This document shows, one piece after another, positions 44,186-52,585 of a DNA stretch of 64,000 nucleotides. Each line of letters opens with the position of its first letter. Position 1 is the first letter of the stretch. Location: assembly GCF_000026105.1 (NCBI RefSeq), contig NC_008027.1, positions 3,300,501 to 3,364,500 on the forward strand, written 5' to 3'. The DNA comes from Pseudomonas entomophila L48. Its GTDB lineage: Bacteria > Pseudomonadota > Gammaproteobacteria > Pseudomonadales > Pseudomonadaceae. The position numbers were made by a program, and so were the translations under genes. Under the pieces are notes generated by a model, which was not told the origin of the DNA, searched no databases, and saw only the letters and a list, made by a program, of their open reading frames with translations.

Positions 44186-44818
44186 ATGGCCCTGCACCTC
44201 TGGTTGACCTTCTCCTTCGCCTACCTGCTGACCTCGCTGATCCCCGGCCCCAACGTCCTGCTGACCGTGCGCAACGCCCTGCGCTACGGCCCCTCCGGCA
44301 TGGGCATGACCTTGTTTGGCAACCTCACCGCGCAACTGCTGACCATCACCGCCGTGGCCATGGGCGTGGGCGCCCTGCTGATCTCGCTGCCCACGGCGTT
44401 CCTGGTGCTGAAGCTGGTGGGCGCCGGCTACCTGATCTACCTCGGCCTGCGCCAGCTGCTGGCGCCCAGCAGCACCTCGGCTGCGACCGCCCCACCCGCG
44501 GCCACGCCACCCCAGACGCAATGGCGCATTGCCGTGGAAGCCTTCCTGGTTTCAGTGAGCAACCCCAAGACCCTGGTGTTCTTCTGCGCCTTCCTGCCGC
44601 AGTTCCTCGAGCCCGGTCGGCCGATCTTCGGCCAGTTCGCGGCGATGTACCTGAGCGGCTCGCTGATCGTCTGCCTGGTGCATTCGTTCTATTGCTTCAC
44701 CGCCTACCGCTTCGGCCTGCGCCTGAAGGCGTCGCCCCTGGCCGCCTGGTTCAAGCGGGCCACCGGCGCGCTGTTCATCGGCCTGGGCGTGCGCCTGCTC
44801 AATGCCAGGGCGGTGTAG
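44186..44818 (+). CDS. LysE-family amino acid exporter
   Basis: A 210-residue inner-membrane protein with about six hydrophobic helices. It carries the LysE/RhtB signature LLTSLIPGPNVLLTVRNALRYGPSGM in the first helix pair, and LVSVSNPKTLVFFCAFLPQFL in the fifth. Members export amino acids or related metabolites. The start at 44186 (MALHLWLTFSFAYLL) was chosen over an upstream in-frame codon inside the repeat-derived sequence. AGGA precedes it. The substrate is unknown. Confidence 0.88.
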   Translation: MALHLWLTFSFAYLLTSLIPGPNVLLTVRNALRYGPSGMGMTLFGNLTAQLLTITAVAMGVGALLISLPTAFLVLKLVGAGYLIYLGLRQLLAPSSTSAATAPPAATPPQTQWRIAVEAFLVSVSNPKTLVFFCAFLPQFLEPGRPIFGQFAAMYLSGSLIVCLVHSFYCFTAYRFGLRLKASPLAAWFKRATGALFIGLGVRLLNARAV

Positions 44819-45120
44819 GCCTCACTTCTCTCCCCCTGCCTCGTGCAACCTGCTGCTGTGATGACACCGTTACCGGTAAAACCGACATCCTGTAGGAGCG
44901 GCTTCAGCCGCGATGCAGACAACGCCTGCCCGGACCCGCTTCGCGGTTGATCACAGCTGAAGCCGATACTACAGAGGTCATACCAAGCCAATTGGCTGCC
45001 CTCGAGCCGGTGAACACCCGGGTTTAATGGGCTGCGTACCTAGCATTTTTGCCAGTTTCGACAGATAGCCATACCCACTAAGGTCTTCGGAAACCATGCA
45101 TATGCACTTCGGAGGCCGCC
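44819..45120 (+). other. 302-base gap with a decayed repeat, upstream of the repeat-protein gene
   Basis: It contains a TGTAGGAGCGG-type palindrome at 44891-44973 whose right arm has mutated (AGCTGAAGCCGATACTACA). From 44990 the sequence shifts to a mixed composition leading to a good ribosome site, CGGAGG, before the ATG at 45121. A weak promoter candidate (TTGCCA at 45049-45054) was not convincing. No gene seen. Confidence 0.6.
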
Positions 45121-48100
45121 ATGTCCGGACGCTCTCGAGCTTCAAACCTGTTCTCGACCCTCAGGGTGACGGTCTTGGCATTTGTCAGCCTGCTCACCAA
45201 AGTATTCACCTGGAAAGCCGTCAAAGCCCCCCAAAAGGTAGTCGAGTCGCCGGTGTGCCTGGTCGTGCTCTCGCCGGATGAAAATCCGGATGACGATATC
45301 ACTCAGTCAACGCCGCCATTCAAGCTGTGCCACGGCGCCGAGCATCGCCTGGAGGTCAAGGCGCCGGAGGGCAGTACCTGGGTGGGGCAACCGCTCAGCC
45401 TGCGCTGGCTGAGCACGAACTCAAACCTGCCAGGTAAACACGGCTTGAGCACCGTGCCCCCCCTGCACATGGCCGATGGCGACGAGACGGAACGCTATCA
45501 GGATCTGCCCAGCGCCGGGGCTGACTGGATGCTGACCGCGACCAGCGATGACGACGTGCTGTCCGGCGACGTGAAGCTGGCCTTGGGCAGTTACTGGCAA
45601 GCGCCCAAGTATGCAATCGACGCGCACGTGGGCGATCCCTGGTACGGCATCACCGACTTGGCCTGGGACGGCACAGTCCCGATCGTCGGTGCAAAACCCA
45701 CAACCCTGGTTGCCACGGTGAGCAGCGCCTTCGCCGACACGCGTGCCATCCCAGGGGTAGAGGTGGAATGGACAATCGGTGTCCAGCCGCCCCAGCGCAT
45801 CGAAACCAACGCGGATGGCACGTCGGCGTTTGCTTTCTCACTCACGCAAGAGGACATCAAGGACGACTATGTGACAGTCAAGGCGGCCTGCAAAGACGCA
45901 TTTGGCCACGAAACAGTTGACGCAAGGGAACTCAGGGCCTTTGTCAAAGCGCCTTGGAATGAGCTGATGACGGTGGTCCTTCGTGAAAAAGGTGGACCTG
46001 TGGTCGATCCCTCCGCGCTGGGGATGCGCTTGACTCGCGGTGTTGAGTACGAGCTGACCCTCACCCCTCAAGGCGAAGACGATTACTTTGTTGGTCACAT
46101 GATCACGCTGGATTGGTTCGAGGGCAGCCTGCGTCGGCGCGCCAACCAACTGGGCATCGACTTCCAACCCAAGAGCGGACGGACGATGCCCAAAGAGGGG
46201 CTCACCTGGGACGTCTCCGCTGGCGAGCAGAGCGGGCAGTTCACGCTGCAGGCGTGGTCGCAGACGCTGGGCCAGGGCGTACCATTTCACCTGGATGGGG
46301 TGCAGATGTCGGCGAACCTGGCGGATGAAGCCGAATGGGATATCGCGCTCAGTGCGGACAAGGTGCCGCCGATTTTCCAGGCCGGCGTGCATAAGACCGT
46401 GCGCATCGTACCCAAGGATGGCAGCCCGTTGGGCCTGGCAGGGCTTGAAGCCACGCTGATGTTCGATAAAAAGGAAGAGTACTTGACGGCCAACTACCTG
46501 AGCGCCGTCCCAGCCTACGGAAAGCCGAACGCGGTGAGCGAAGAGGGGGATGCCACCTGGACGATCAAGCCCAACAATCGCCGCGGCGAGTTTGGCCTGC
46601 ATGTCGAGATGCCGGGTTTCACGACGCCGTTGAAGTTGGAAACGGGCTACTTGATGTCCAGCCACCTCTACAACGATGCAACCGTGGTCATAGAGAACGA
46701 CGATGGAGACGTCGATTTAGGTAGCAAGGTTCTGGTACTACGGCGCAACAAGTCCTTGACCATAAAGTTGGTTCCTAAGGCCCACAGGAACACACCGTTG
46801 GGCAGAACGGGGCTCAAGGGCTGGATCGAATTCGAGGAGGGCAGCCTGAAACAGGACAAGTTAACTGCCACTCCGACCTATAACAAGCCAGAGCCCATCA
46901 CGGCAGAAGGCCTGAGCTGGACGCTGAAGGGGGACGAAAACGTCAGCGGCAATTGTACTCTCTACATCAAGGTGGAGAGCTTTGACTCACCCTGTACGAT
47001 TGCGAAGGTGGTGCTGCTTTCCAGCAATTTGGGCGACGAAGTCGTGTTTACCCACGCGGGCAACGAATACCCCAGGTTTATTTTTCGTCGCAACGGTGGC
47101 TACGAATTTCTCTGCCAGCCCAAAGCGGGCAGCCCACTGGCACTGGCCGAGCTCGACTGCAGCTTAAATTTCGTGGGCGGCGAGGGAGCGTTGGCGCAGG
47201 AGGAGATACCGGCATCACCGAAGTACGGAGATAAAAGGAAAATGACGGAAGAGGGTCTGGGCTGGAGGCTGGAGAGCCAGAACGCCAGCGGCTGGTTTGA
47301 TTTGATCGTCGCGGTAGAGGGGTTCGATACCCAACTGAACTATCCGAAATCGATCCTGCTCTCCAAGCACTTGAGCGACGAAGTGGAATTGCAGTGGGAG
47401 GGGGGGGTGGAAGAGTCGCCCAGGCTGATGTTTCGTCGCAACAAGAGATACGGTCTCCAGTGCAAGCCAAAGTCTGGCAGCCCTTTAGCGCTGGCCGAGT
47501 CCAAATGTAGCCTCAACTTCACGGGGGGCGAGGGAGCGTTGGCGGAGAAGGAGATACCGGCATCACCGAAGTACGGTGAAGCAAACATAATGACGGCAGA
47601 GGGGCTGACTTGGACGCTGGACAGCAAGAACGCCAGCGGCTGGTTTGGCTTGAGCGTCAGGGTAGATGGGTTTAGTTACATGCTGGATTATCCGGAGTCA
47701 ATCTTGGTCTCGGAACGCTTGAGTGACGAAGTTTATGTGACACGGGATGATGAGAGGGTGGAGTCACAGCTGGTTCTGCATCAAGATACGGAACACCCTG
47801 TCAGCCTTCATGCGAAACCCGGGAGCCCGATATTGAAGCTTCAATACGACTTCCAGTTGATCTTTGCCGGTGGTGGTTTGAGCCGCGACAAAGTGACCGC
47901 TTCACCGGACTATGAAGAAAAGCAAAATTTCTCAGCGCCGGGATTGGGTTGGACATTGAAGGGAGAGGCGGTCCGAGGTGTTTTTGATCTGAAGATCAAG
48001 ATGGATAATTTTAAAGAACCACTGGCACTCTCTAATTCACTACTCGTGTCGTCGAAATTGGAGGATGAACTGTTGGCGTACATCGGTGGGCCTATGCAAA

Positions 48101-48735
48101 AAGGCCGAGTTATTTTTAGGCGCGGAGAGCCAGAACCTCTCGACCTGTCTCCTTTGGCGGGTAGTCCACTAGAGGATGTAGCGATTACTGCATGGCTGAC
48201 ATTCAATAAAATCGCAAATGTAACGGAAGACAAGGTAATAGCAGTGCCCCCCTATTCTGAAAAGAAGACCGGCAAGGCCAAAGACCTGAAGTGGTCACTG
48301 ACAGGTGTCGACGTGAGCGGGGTTTTCGGCCTGGAACTTCATGTTGAAGGTTTTTCGTCGACGATTCGATTTGACAGGGAGCACTTGATCTCGCAAAAAA
48401 TTGCAGACGAGGTGAGTATTAATCCAATTTCTATTGAACTTCGCGATCATGACACACCGGTCCTAATAGAGGTGACGCTAAAGCCGGGAAGCCCTTTGGT
48501 GGAGTTGGGAGGTTCCGTTAGCTTGCATCAACGCAAGGACAATCCCCAGCTGCGTTTAATTTGCAAGCCAGTGAATTGGACTCCTCTTTCACCAGAGGGG
48601 GTAGAGTGTAGCGTAGAACATTTATATGGAATTGGAGAATTTATTCTTGAATTAACTTGCGCACATTACTACGAACCGATCCCAATACCCGGAAAGGTGA
48701 ACTTCAGCCTGATCGATACAGTGCCTGATGAATGA
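45121..48735 (+). CDS. Large protein of about eight tandem ~115-residue repeats, function unknown
   Basis: A 1204-residue protein that I do not recognise. Residues 1-280 are a distinct N-terminal region; positions 12-29 are mildly hydrophobic but not a clear signal peptide. From about 280 to 1200 run eight repeats. Seven open with S-x-x-[LI]-x-D-E-like boundaries at about 397, 513, 634, 748, 864, 977 and 1091. Each contains K-x-GSPL, then [EP]GLxWTL, then G-x-F-x-L-x-[VI] and a strand ending in a Phe. The pattern is beta-rich, suggesting an Ig-like or adhesin fold (inference). CGGAGG precedes the ATG. The 5' third is GC-rich like its neighbours, while the last kilobase is markedly AT-rich, suggesting acquired or diverging repeats. 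No neighbour explains its role. Confidence 0.85.
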   Translation: MSGRSRASNLFSTLRVTVLAFVSLLTKVFTWKAVKAPQKVVESPVCLVVLSPDENPDDDITQSTPPFKLCHGAEHRLEVKAPEGSTWVGQPLSLRWLSTNSNLPGKHGLSTVPPLHMADGDETERYQDLPSAGADWMLTATSDDDVLSGDVKLALGSYWQAPKYAIDAHVGDPWYGITDLAWDGTVPIVGAKPTTLVATVSSAFADTRAIPGVEVEWTIGVQPPQRIETNADGTSAFAFSLTQEDIKDDYVTVKAACKDAFGHETVDARELRAFVKAPWNELMTVVLREKGGPVVDPSALGMRLTRGVEYELTLTPQGEDDYFVGHMITLDWFEGSLRRRANQLGIDFQPKSGRTMPKEGLTWDVSAGEQSGQFTLQAWSQTLGQGVPFHLDGVQMSANLADEAEWDIALSADKVPPIFQAGVHKTVRIVPKDGSPLGLAGLEATLMFDKKEEYLTANYLSAVPAYGKPNAVSEEGDATWTIKPNNRRGEFGLHVEMPGFTTPLKLETGYLMSSHLYNDATVVIENDDGDVDLGSKVLVLRRNKSLTIKLVPKAHRNTPLGRTGLKGWIEFEEGSLKQDKLTATPTYNKPEPITAEGLSWTLKGDENVSGNCTLYIKVESFDSPCTIAKVVLLSSNLGDEVVFTHAGNEYPRFIFRRNGGYEFLCQPKAGSPLALAELDCSLNFVGGEGALAQEEIPASPKYGDKRKMTEEGLGWRLESQNASGWFDLIVAVEGFDTQLNYPKSILLSKHLSDEVELQWEGGVEESPRLMFRRNKRYGLQCKPKSGSPLALAESKCSLNFTGGEGALAEKEIPASPKYGEANIMTAEGLTWTLDSKNASGWFGLSVRVDGFSYMLDYPESILVSERLSDEVYVTRDDERVESQLVLHQDTEHPVSLHAKPGSPILKLQYDFQLIFAGGGLSRDKVTASPDYEEKQNFSAPGLGWTLKGEAVRGVFDLKIKMDNFKEPLALSNSLLVSSKLEDELLAYIGGPMQKGRVIFRRGEPEPLDLSPLAGSPLEDVAITAWLTFNKIANVTEDKVIAVPPYSEKKTGKAKDLKWSLTGVDVSGVFGLELHVEGFSSTIRFDREHLISQKIADEVSINPISIELRDHDTPVLIEVTLKPGSPLVELGGSVSLHQRKDNPQLRLICKPVNWTPLSPEGVECSVEHLYGIGEFILELTCAHYYEPIPIPGKVNFSLIDTVPDE

Positions 48736-49122
48736 TACGTCCGGACGTAAAACTCATGAATAATATCACTCAAGTCTTGAATGCAGATTTCTCGTCGTCA
48801 TGTACCAAATTCACCGCTGGAGCATCTTGATCAGCCTGGCGTGGTTGCGTCTCTTCAGGTTGCGTTCACCGGCAAAGCCGGCAAATGATAGGCACAGTTC
48901 AGAGGGGCCTTGCCTGGCGAAGCTACTGGCGAGCCCGCTCGACCCAAGTTGAAACCAGCACTCCCTGACGGCGCAGGTAGTCATTGTAAGTCCCGCTACA
49001 ATGCAGGCGGCCAGCGACGACACAAACTCACGGTCGCGGCTGACGAACAGCAGGGTGTTCGGGTTGGATACATCAAGGCGACATCCAGTGTTCAGGGCTG
49101 GCTTGCTGGCGAACAGGTCGCG
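48736..49122. other. 387-base gap containing gene debris
   Basis: It begins with a perfect 14-base palindrome TACGTCC-GGACGTA (48736-48749). The middle holds the remnant described at 48923-49070, and the right part contains a repeat-like CTGGCTTGCTGGCGAACAG. No intact gene; a 70-codon minus-strand frame at 48811-49023 is only a frameshifted reading of the remnant. Confidence 0.6.
48923..49070 (-). pseudogene. Remnant of an ABC-F (YbiT-like) ATPase C-terminal region
   Basis: On the minus strand, one frame reads NTLLFVSRDREFVSSLA, the end of an ABC-F nucleotide-binding domain (SHDREFV-type switch with His changed to Arg). After a frame change and apparent internal deletion, a second frame reads GTYNDYLRRQGVLVSTW and stops at 48923, like the C-terminus of such ATPases. 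Upstream sequence is lost and replaced by repeat-like DNA. It is a decayed fragment marking a rearrangement point. Confidence 0.6.
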
Positions 49123-50034
49123 CTATATCTCCCAAGGCACACCGTTACTCCAACGTACCACCAACAGGTCGATGAACCCACGCACCCGCGGCGACAGGTG
49201 CCTGCGGCTCGGATAGACGATGCGGATCGGGTCGGCGGGCGGACGGAAATCGTGCAGCACCTCCACCAACGCTCCGCTGCGCAGGTCGTCTCCGGTGATG
49301 TAGGTCGGCAGGTGAATCAGCCCGAACCCCGCCCGCGCGCCGTCGAGCATCGCCTCGGAACTGTCGATGTTCAGCCGCCCCGGCTCTTCGCACAGGTGCA
49401 GGCCCTCCTCGGTGCGAAAGCGCCAGGGGCTGGCCTTCTCCCCGGCCAGGAAGGCGATCTTGTCGTGCCCATACAAGTCCGCCGGCACCTGCGGCGTGCC
49501 ATGTTGGCGCAGATACTCAGGCGAGGCGCAGGTGACGAACTGCTGCCAGGCCACGGTGCGGGTCAGCAGCTGCGAGTCCTCCTTGGGCGCACCGATGCGC
49601 ACGGCCACGTCAACGCCCTCCTCGACCAGGTCGACGAAGCGGTCGGTGAAGCGGATATCCGCGCGCAGCTCTGGCCACTGCTTCAGGTAGGCATCGAGAA
49701 TCGGCAGCACGTGGCGCTGGCCGAACGACAACGGCGCGGTCAGGCGCAAGGTGCCGGTGGGTTTGTTGCGGCGTTGGGCCATGGCGGTTTCGACCTCGTC
49801 CAGGTCGTCGAGGATCTGCCGCCAACGCTCGAACGCCACCTGCCCCTCGTCGGTCAGGCTCAGCTTGCGCGTGGTGCGGTTGAGCAGGCGCACCGCCATG
49901 CGCGCCTCCAGGCGGGCGATGCTCTTGCCCACGGCCGAACGGGTCAGCCCCAGGCTCGCCGCCGCGGCGGTGAAGCTGCCGGCCTTCGCGGCGCTGACGA
50001 AGGCGGCGATATCGCCGAAGCGGTTGGGTTCCAT
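49123..50034 (-). CDS. LysR-family transcriptional regulator (DmlR/CrgA-like)
   Basis: A 303-residue LysR protein. The N-terminal winged helix-turn-helix (about 5-65) contains FVSAAKAGSFTAAAASLGLTRSAVGKSIARLEARMAVRLLNRTTRKLSLTDEG. A periplasmic-binding-like effector domain follows (about 90-295). It differs from CatR/BenM, which begin ELRHLRYFV, so it is probably not the regulator of the benzoate genes downstream of benF. Its target is unknown. It lies 60 bases beyond the end of the YbcI-like gene, reading in the same direction. Confidence 0.87.
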   Translation of the reverse strand: MEPNRFGDIAAFVSAAKAGSFTAAAASLGLTRSAVGKSIARLEARMAVRLLNRTTRKLSLTDEGQVAFERWRQILDDLDEVETAMAQRRNKPTGTLRLTAPLSFGQRHVLPILDAYLKQWPELRADIRFTDRFVDLVEEGVDVAVRIGAPKEDSQLLTRTVAWQQFVTCASPEYLRQHGTPQVPADLYGHDKIAFLAGEKASPWRFRTEEGLHLCEEPGRLNIDSSEAMLDGARAGFGLIHLPTYITGDDLRSGALVEVLHDFRPPADPIRIVYPSRRHLSPRVRGFIDLLVVRWSNGVPWEI

Positions 50035-50094
50035 GCGGGGCTCCTGGACAAGACAAGGCCTGCTAGATGGGTGCGGTTTGGCCTATTGCAAGGG

Positions 50095-51168
50095 TCAGCG
50101 CGGCTGGGACAGGTACTTGTCCATCCAGCTGGCCAGCGGCAACGGCGGTTGCGGCTCCAGGATGCGTCGCCAGATCAACTTGAGATCCTCGGCATTGAAC
50201 ATGGAGCTGACTCCGGCGCCCACCCATGGCCGGGGCTGGATCGCGGCCCACTGCCCGGCCCCGTCACGCCGGGCCATCTCGAAGCGGAAGCTGTAGTTCC
50301 CCGGGGTGCCCATGCGCAGGTCGCTGACCACCAGCGCGTCGCCCACCACGTCGTAGCGCAACCAGTCGCCGGTGAACCAACGCAGCCGCTCGTACAAAGG
50401 CACGCCGTCAAGCACCTTCGCCGCAGGCAGGTTCAGTGGCTGGCGCTGCATCTCAGGCGGCTCGCGGTCAAACCAACTGCTCACCCCCTCGTAATAGTCA
50501 CCTTCCGGGGTCTTTGCCAGCACCCGCCAGATCAGGCTGTTGAACGCCAGCGGCACCGCGCGCACCTCGCTCACGGCAATACCTTGCTGGTCCAGCGCCT
50601 GCTGGAAGCGATGCTCGGCGGCGACGCGCCCGGCCAGGCCGAAGCCCAGGTAGGCGGTACTGAAGGCCAGCGCCAGGGCCAGCATCGGTGTTGTCCTGCC
50701 GGCCAGGCCACGAACCAGCGCGTAGCCCACCGCCAGCAGCAACGGCACGGTGTAGACCGGGTCGATGATGAATACCGCGGCCCAGCTGGCTGGTATCGGC
50801 TGCAAGGGCCAGAACAGCTGGGTGCCGTAGACGGTGAAGGCATCGAGGATCGGGTGGGTGACCAGCACCAGCCAGAACGCCAGGAACGTCCTCGGCAAGG
50901 TATAGCCCTTCTCGGGCCAGCGCCGCCGCCCCAGCCAGGTGACTATCCAGGCGAGCAGCAACGCAAGGCCGGTGAGCACGAAAAGCGAGTGGGAGAAGCC
51001 GCGGTGGAAGGTCATCCGCGAGACCGGGTCGGCGTAACGAATGAGCACGTCCAGGTCCGGCAGGGTGGCCAGGGCGGCGCCGTATAACAGCGAGCGGCGG
51101 CCCTGGATGCGGCCCAGCACGGTGCCCTGCAGGGCGGCGCCGAGGACGGCTTGGGTGAGTGAGTCCAA
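50095..51168 (-). CDS. Membrane-bound metal-dependent hydrolase (YbcI/YdjM, DUF457 family)
   Basis: A 357-residue protein. The N-terminal half has several membrane helices and the conserved acidic/histidine motifs: MDSLTQAVLGAALQG, LPDLDVLIRYADPVSRMTFHRGFSHSLF and LVTHPILDAFTVYGTQLFWPL. Together these form the proposed metal site of the YbcI/YdjM family. The C-terminal half (about 200-357) is soluble and less conserved. Physiological substrates are not known; the E. coli relative YdjM is LexA-controlled. It is monocistronic or loosely linked to the LysR gene. Confidence 0.85.
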   Translation of the reverse strand: MDSLTQAVLGAALQGTVLGRIQGRRSLLYGAALATLPDLDVLIRYADPVSRMTFHRGFSHSLFVLTGLALLLAWIVTWLGRRRWPEKGYTLPRTFLAFWLVLVTHPILDAFTVYGTQLFWPLQPIPASWAAVFIIDPVYTVPLLLAVGYALVRGLAGRTTPMLALALAFSTAYLGFGLAGRVAAEHRFQQALDQQGIAVSEVRAVPLAFNSLIWRVLAKTPEGDYYEGVSSWFDREPPEMQRQPLNLPAAKVLDGVPLYERLRWFTGDWLRYDVVGDALVVSDLRMGTPGNYSFRFEMARRDGAGQWAAIQPRPWVGAGVSSMFNAEDLKLIWRRILEPQPPLPLASWMDKYLSQPR

Positions 51169-51263
51169 AGGGAGGCTCCACGAGAATGATTCGCGGAACC
51201 TACCTGCATACCGTCAATCAGTGCAAATCGGGATGCCTGCACCGGCGAACAGGGCCGACCGGA

Positions 51264-52514
51264 TCAGAACAACTGCCAGGTGTACACGAAGATCAAGCGG
51301 TTCTCATCGATATCGCTACGGTAGTTCGACCGCGCCATGGCGTTCCTCACGCGAATCCCCAGCCCCTTGAGCACCCCGCTCTGCACCGCGTAGCCCACAT
51401 CGATATCGCGCTCGCGGTCCTTGCCCTCGAACCCCTGCCCCGTGTCGACGTTGTTGCCGGTGATGTAGCGCACCGTCGCCGTCAGCCCGGGAATGCCCAG
51501 CGCAGCGAAGTTGTAGTCGTAGCGCAGTTGGTAGGAACGCTCGTCGGTGTAGGCGAACTCGTAGGTCGGCACTTCGTTGCCCAGCGGCGTGATGTTGGCG
51601 AACACCCGGGGGAACGGGCTGTCGCCGTACATGGCCTGGTAGCCGGCACCGAAGCTGTGGCCGCCGAGCCGGGCGGTGAACATCGAGAAGAACGCCTGGT
51701 TGTCGATATTGCCCAGCAACGCATCGCCATCTTCACGGGCGCTGAAGTAACCAAGGTTGGCGCCCAGTACCCAGTCACCCACCGGCTTGCTGTGCTTGAG
51801 GCCGACGAAGCCCTGCTGGTAGATATCCTCCAGCTGACCGTACCACAGGCTCAGGCTGCTCTGGTTGACATTGAAGGCGTAGTCGCCGCCCACATAGTTG
51901 AAGGCATCGCTGGCGACCTGGCGCTGGGGCACATGGCCGAGCATGGCGTTGAGCTTGCCGTCGCCCGCTTCGTTGCGCAGGTGGCTGGAGCTCAGGTGAC
52001 CCGTTTGCAGGGTCAAACCATCGAACTCGGCCGAGCTCAGGCTCACCCCCTGGTAGGTGGGCGGCAGCAGACGGATATCACTGAAGGTCAGCACCGGCAG
52101 GTTCGGTTGCAGCTCACCGACGCGCAGCTCGGTTTTCGACAGCCGCGCCTTGAACGTCGGTGCCAGCCGGCTGTACTCGCCGGCGGCGCGGCCATCGCCC
52201 TGCACTGGCAGCAGCCCGGTGTTTACCCGGTCAGGGCTGCTGTCAAGCCTGATCCCCAGCAGGCCCAGCGCATCCACGCCAAAGCCGACGGTGCCAGGGG
52301 TGTAGCCGGACTTGAAGTCGAGGATGAAGCCCTGGGCCCACTCCTCGGCTTTTGATTGCCGATTGGCGCCGACGATATCCGAGAAGTCCCGGCTGAAGTA
52401 ATAGTTGCGGGCGCTGAGGCTGGCCTTGGCGTCCTCGAAGAAATCGCCGTCGGCGGCCAGCAAAGGTTGGCTGAGCAGGCTCAGGCCGATAGCGACACAA
52501 GGGGTGTGGTTCAT
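51264..52514 (-). CDS. benF: OprD-family benzoate porin (BenF-like)
   Basis: A 416-residue outer-membrane porin of the OprD family with a Sec signal (IGLSLLSQPLLAADG, cleavage about residue 21). The family start is present (FFEDAKASLSARNYYFSRDFSD), as is KAEEWAQGFILDFKSGYTPGTVGFGVDALGLLG and a C-terminal Phe (FVYTWQLF). As the last gene of the ben-cat cluster, 71 bases after benE, it is best read as BenF, which admits benzoate. OprD paralogues are many, so the name rests on context. Confidence 0.87.
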   Translation of the reverse strand: MNHTPCVAIGLSLLSQPLLAADGDFFEDAKASLSARNYYFSRDFSDIVGANRQSKAEEWAQGFILDFKSGYTPGTVGFGVDALGLLGIRLDSSPDRVNTGLLPVQGDGRAAGEYSRLAPTFKARLSKTELRVGELQPNLPVLTFSDIRLLPPTYQGVSLSSAEFDGLTLQTGHLSSSHLRNEAGDGKLNAMLGHVPQRQVASDAFNYVGGDYAFNVNQSSLSLWYGQLEDIYQQGFVGLKHSKPVGDWVLGANLGYFSAREDGDALLGNIDNQAFFSMFTARLGGHSFGAGYQAMYGDSPFPRVFANITPLGNEVPTYEFAYTDERSYQLRYDYNFAALGIPGLTATVRYITGNNVDTGQGFEGKDRERDIDVGYAVQSGVLKGLGIRVRNAMARSNYRSDIDENRLIFVYTWQLF

Positions 52515-52585
52515 TCCGAAGCTCTCTGATCTTGTTGTTATGTGGTGAAGCGCTGAACCATGGGGTGATGCCGAAGTGGGCCTCC

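Noticed and set aside
48811..49023. A 70-codon minus-strand gene
   Set aside because: It is a frameshifted reading of the ABC-F remnant; no ribosome site and no coherent product.
49123..50034. The LysR gene as CatR or BenM
   Set aside because: Its N-terminus is of the DmlR/CrgA type, it lies beyond benF and an unrelated hydrolase, and the benA promoter shows AraC-type (BenR) sites rather than a LysR T-N11-A site that I could identify.
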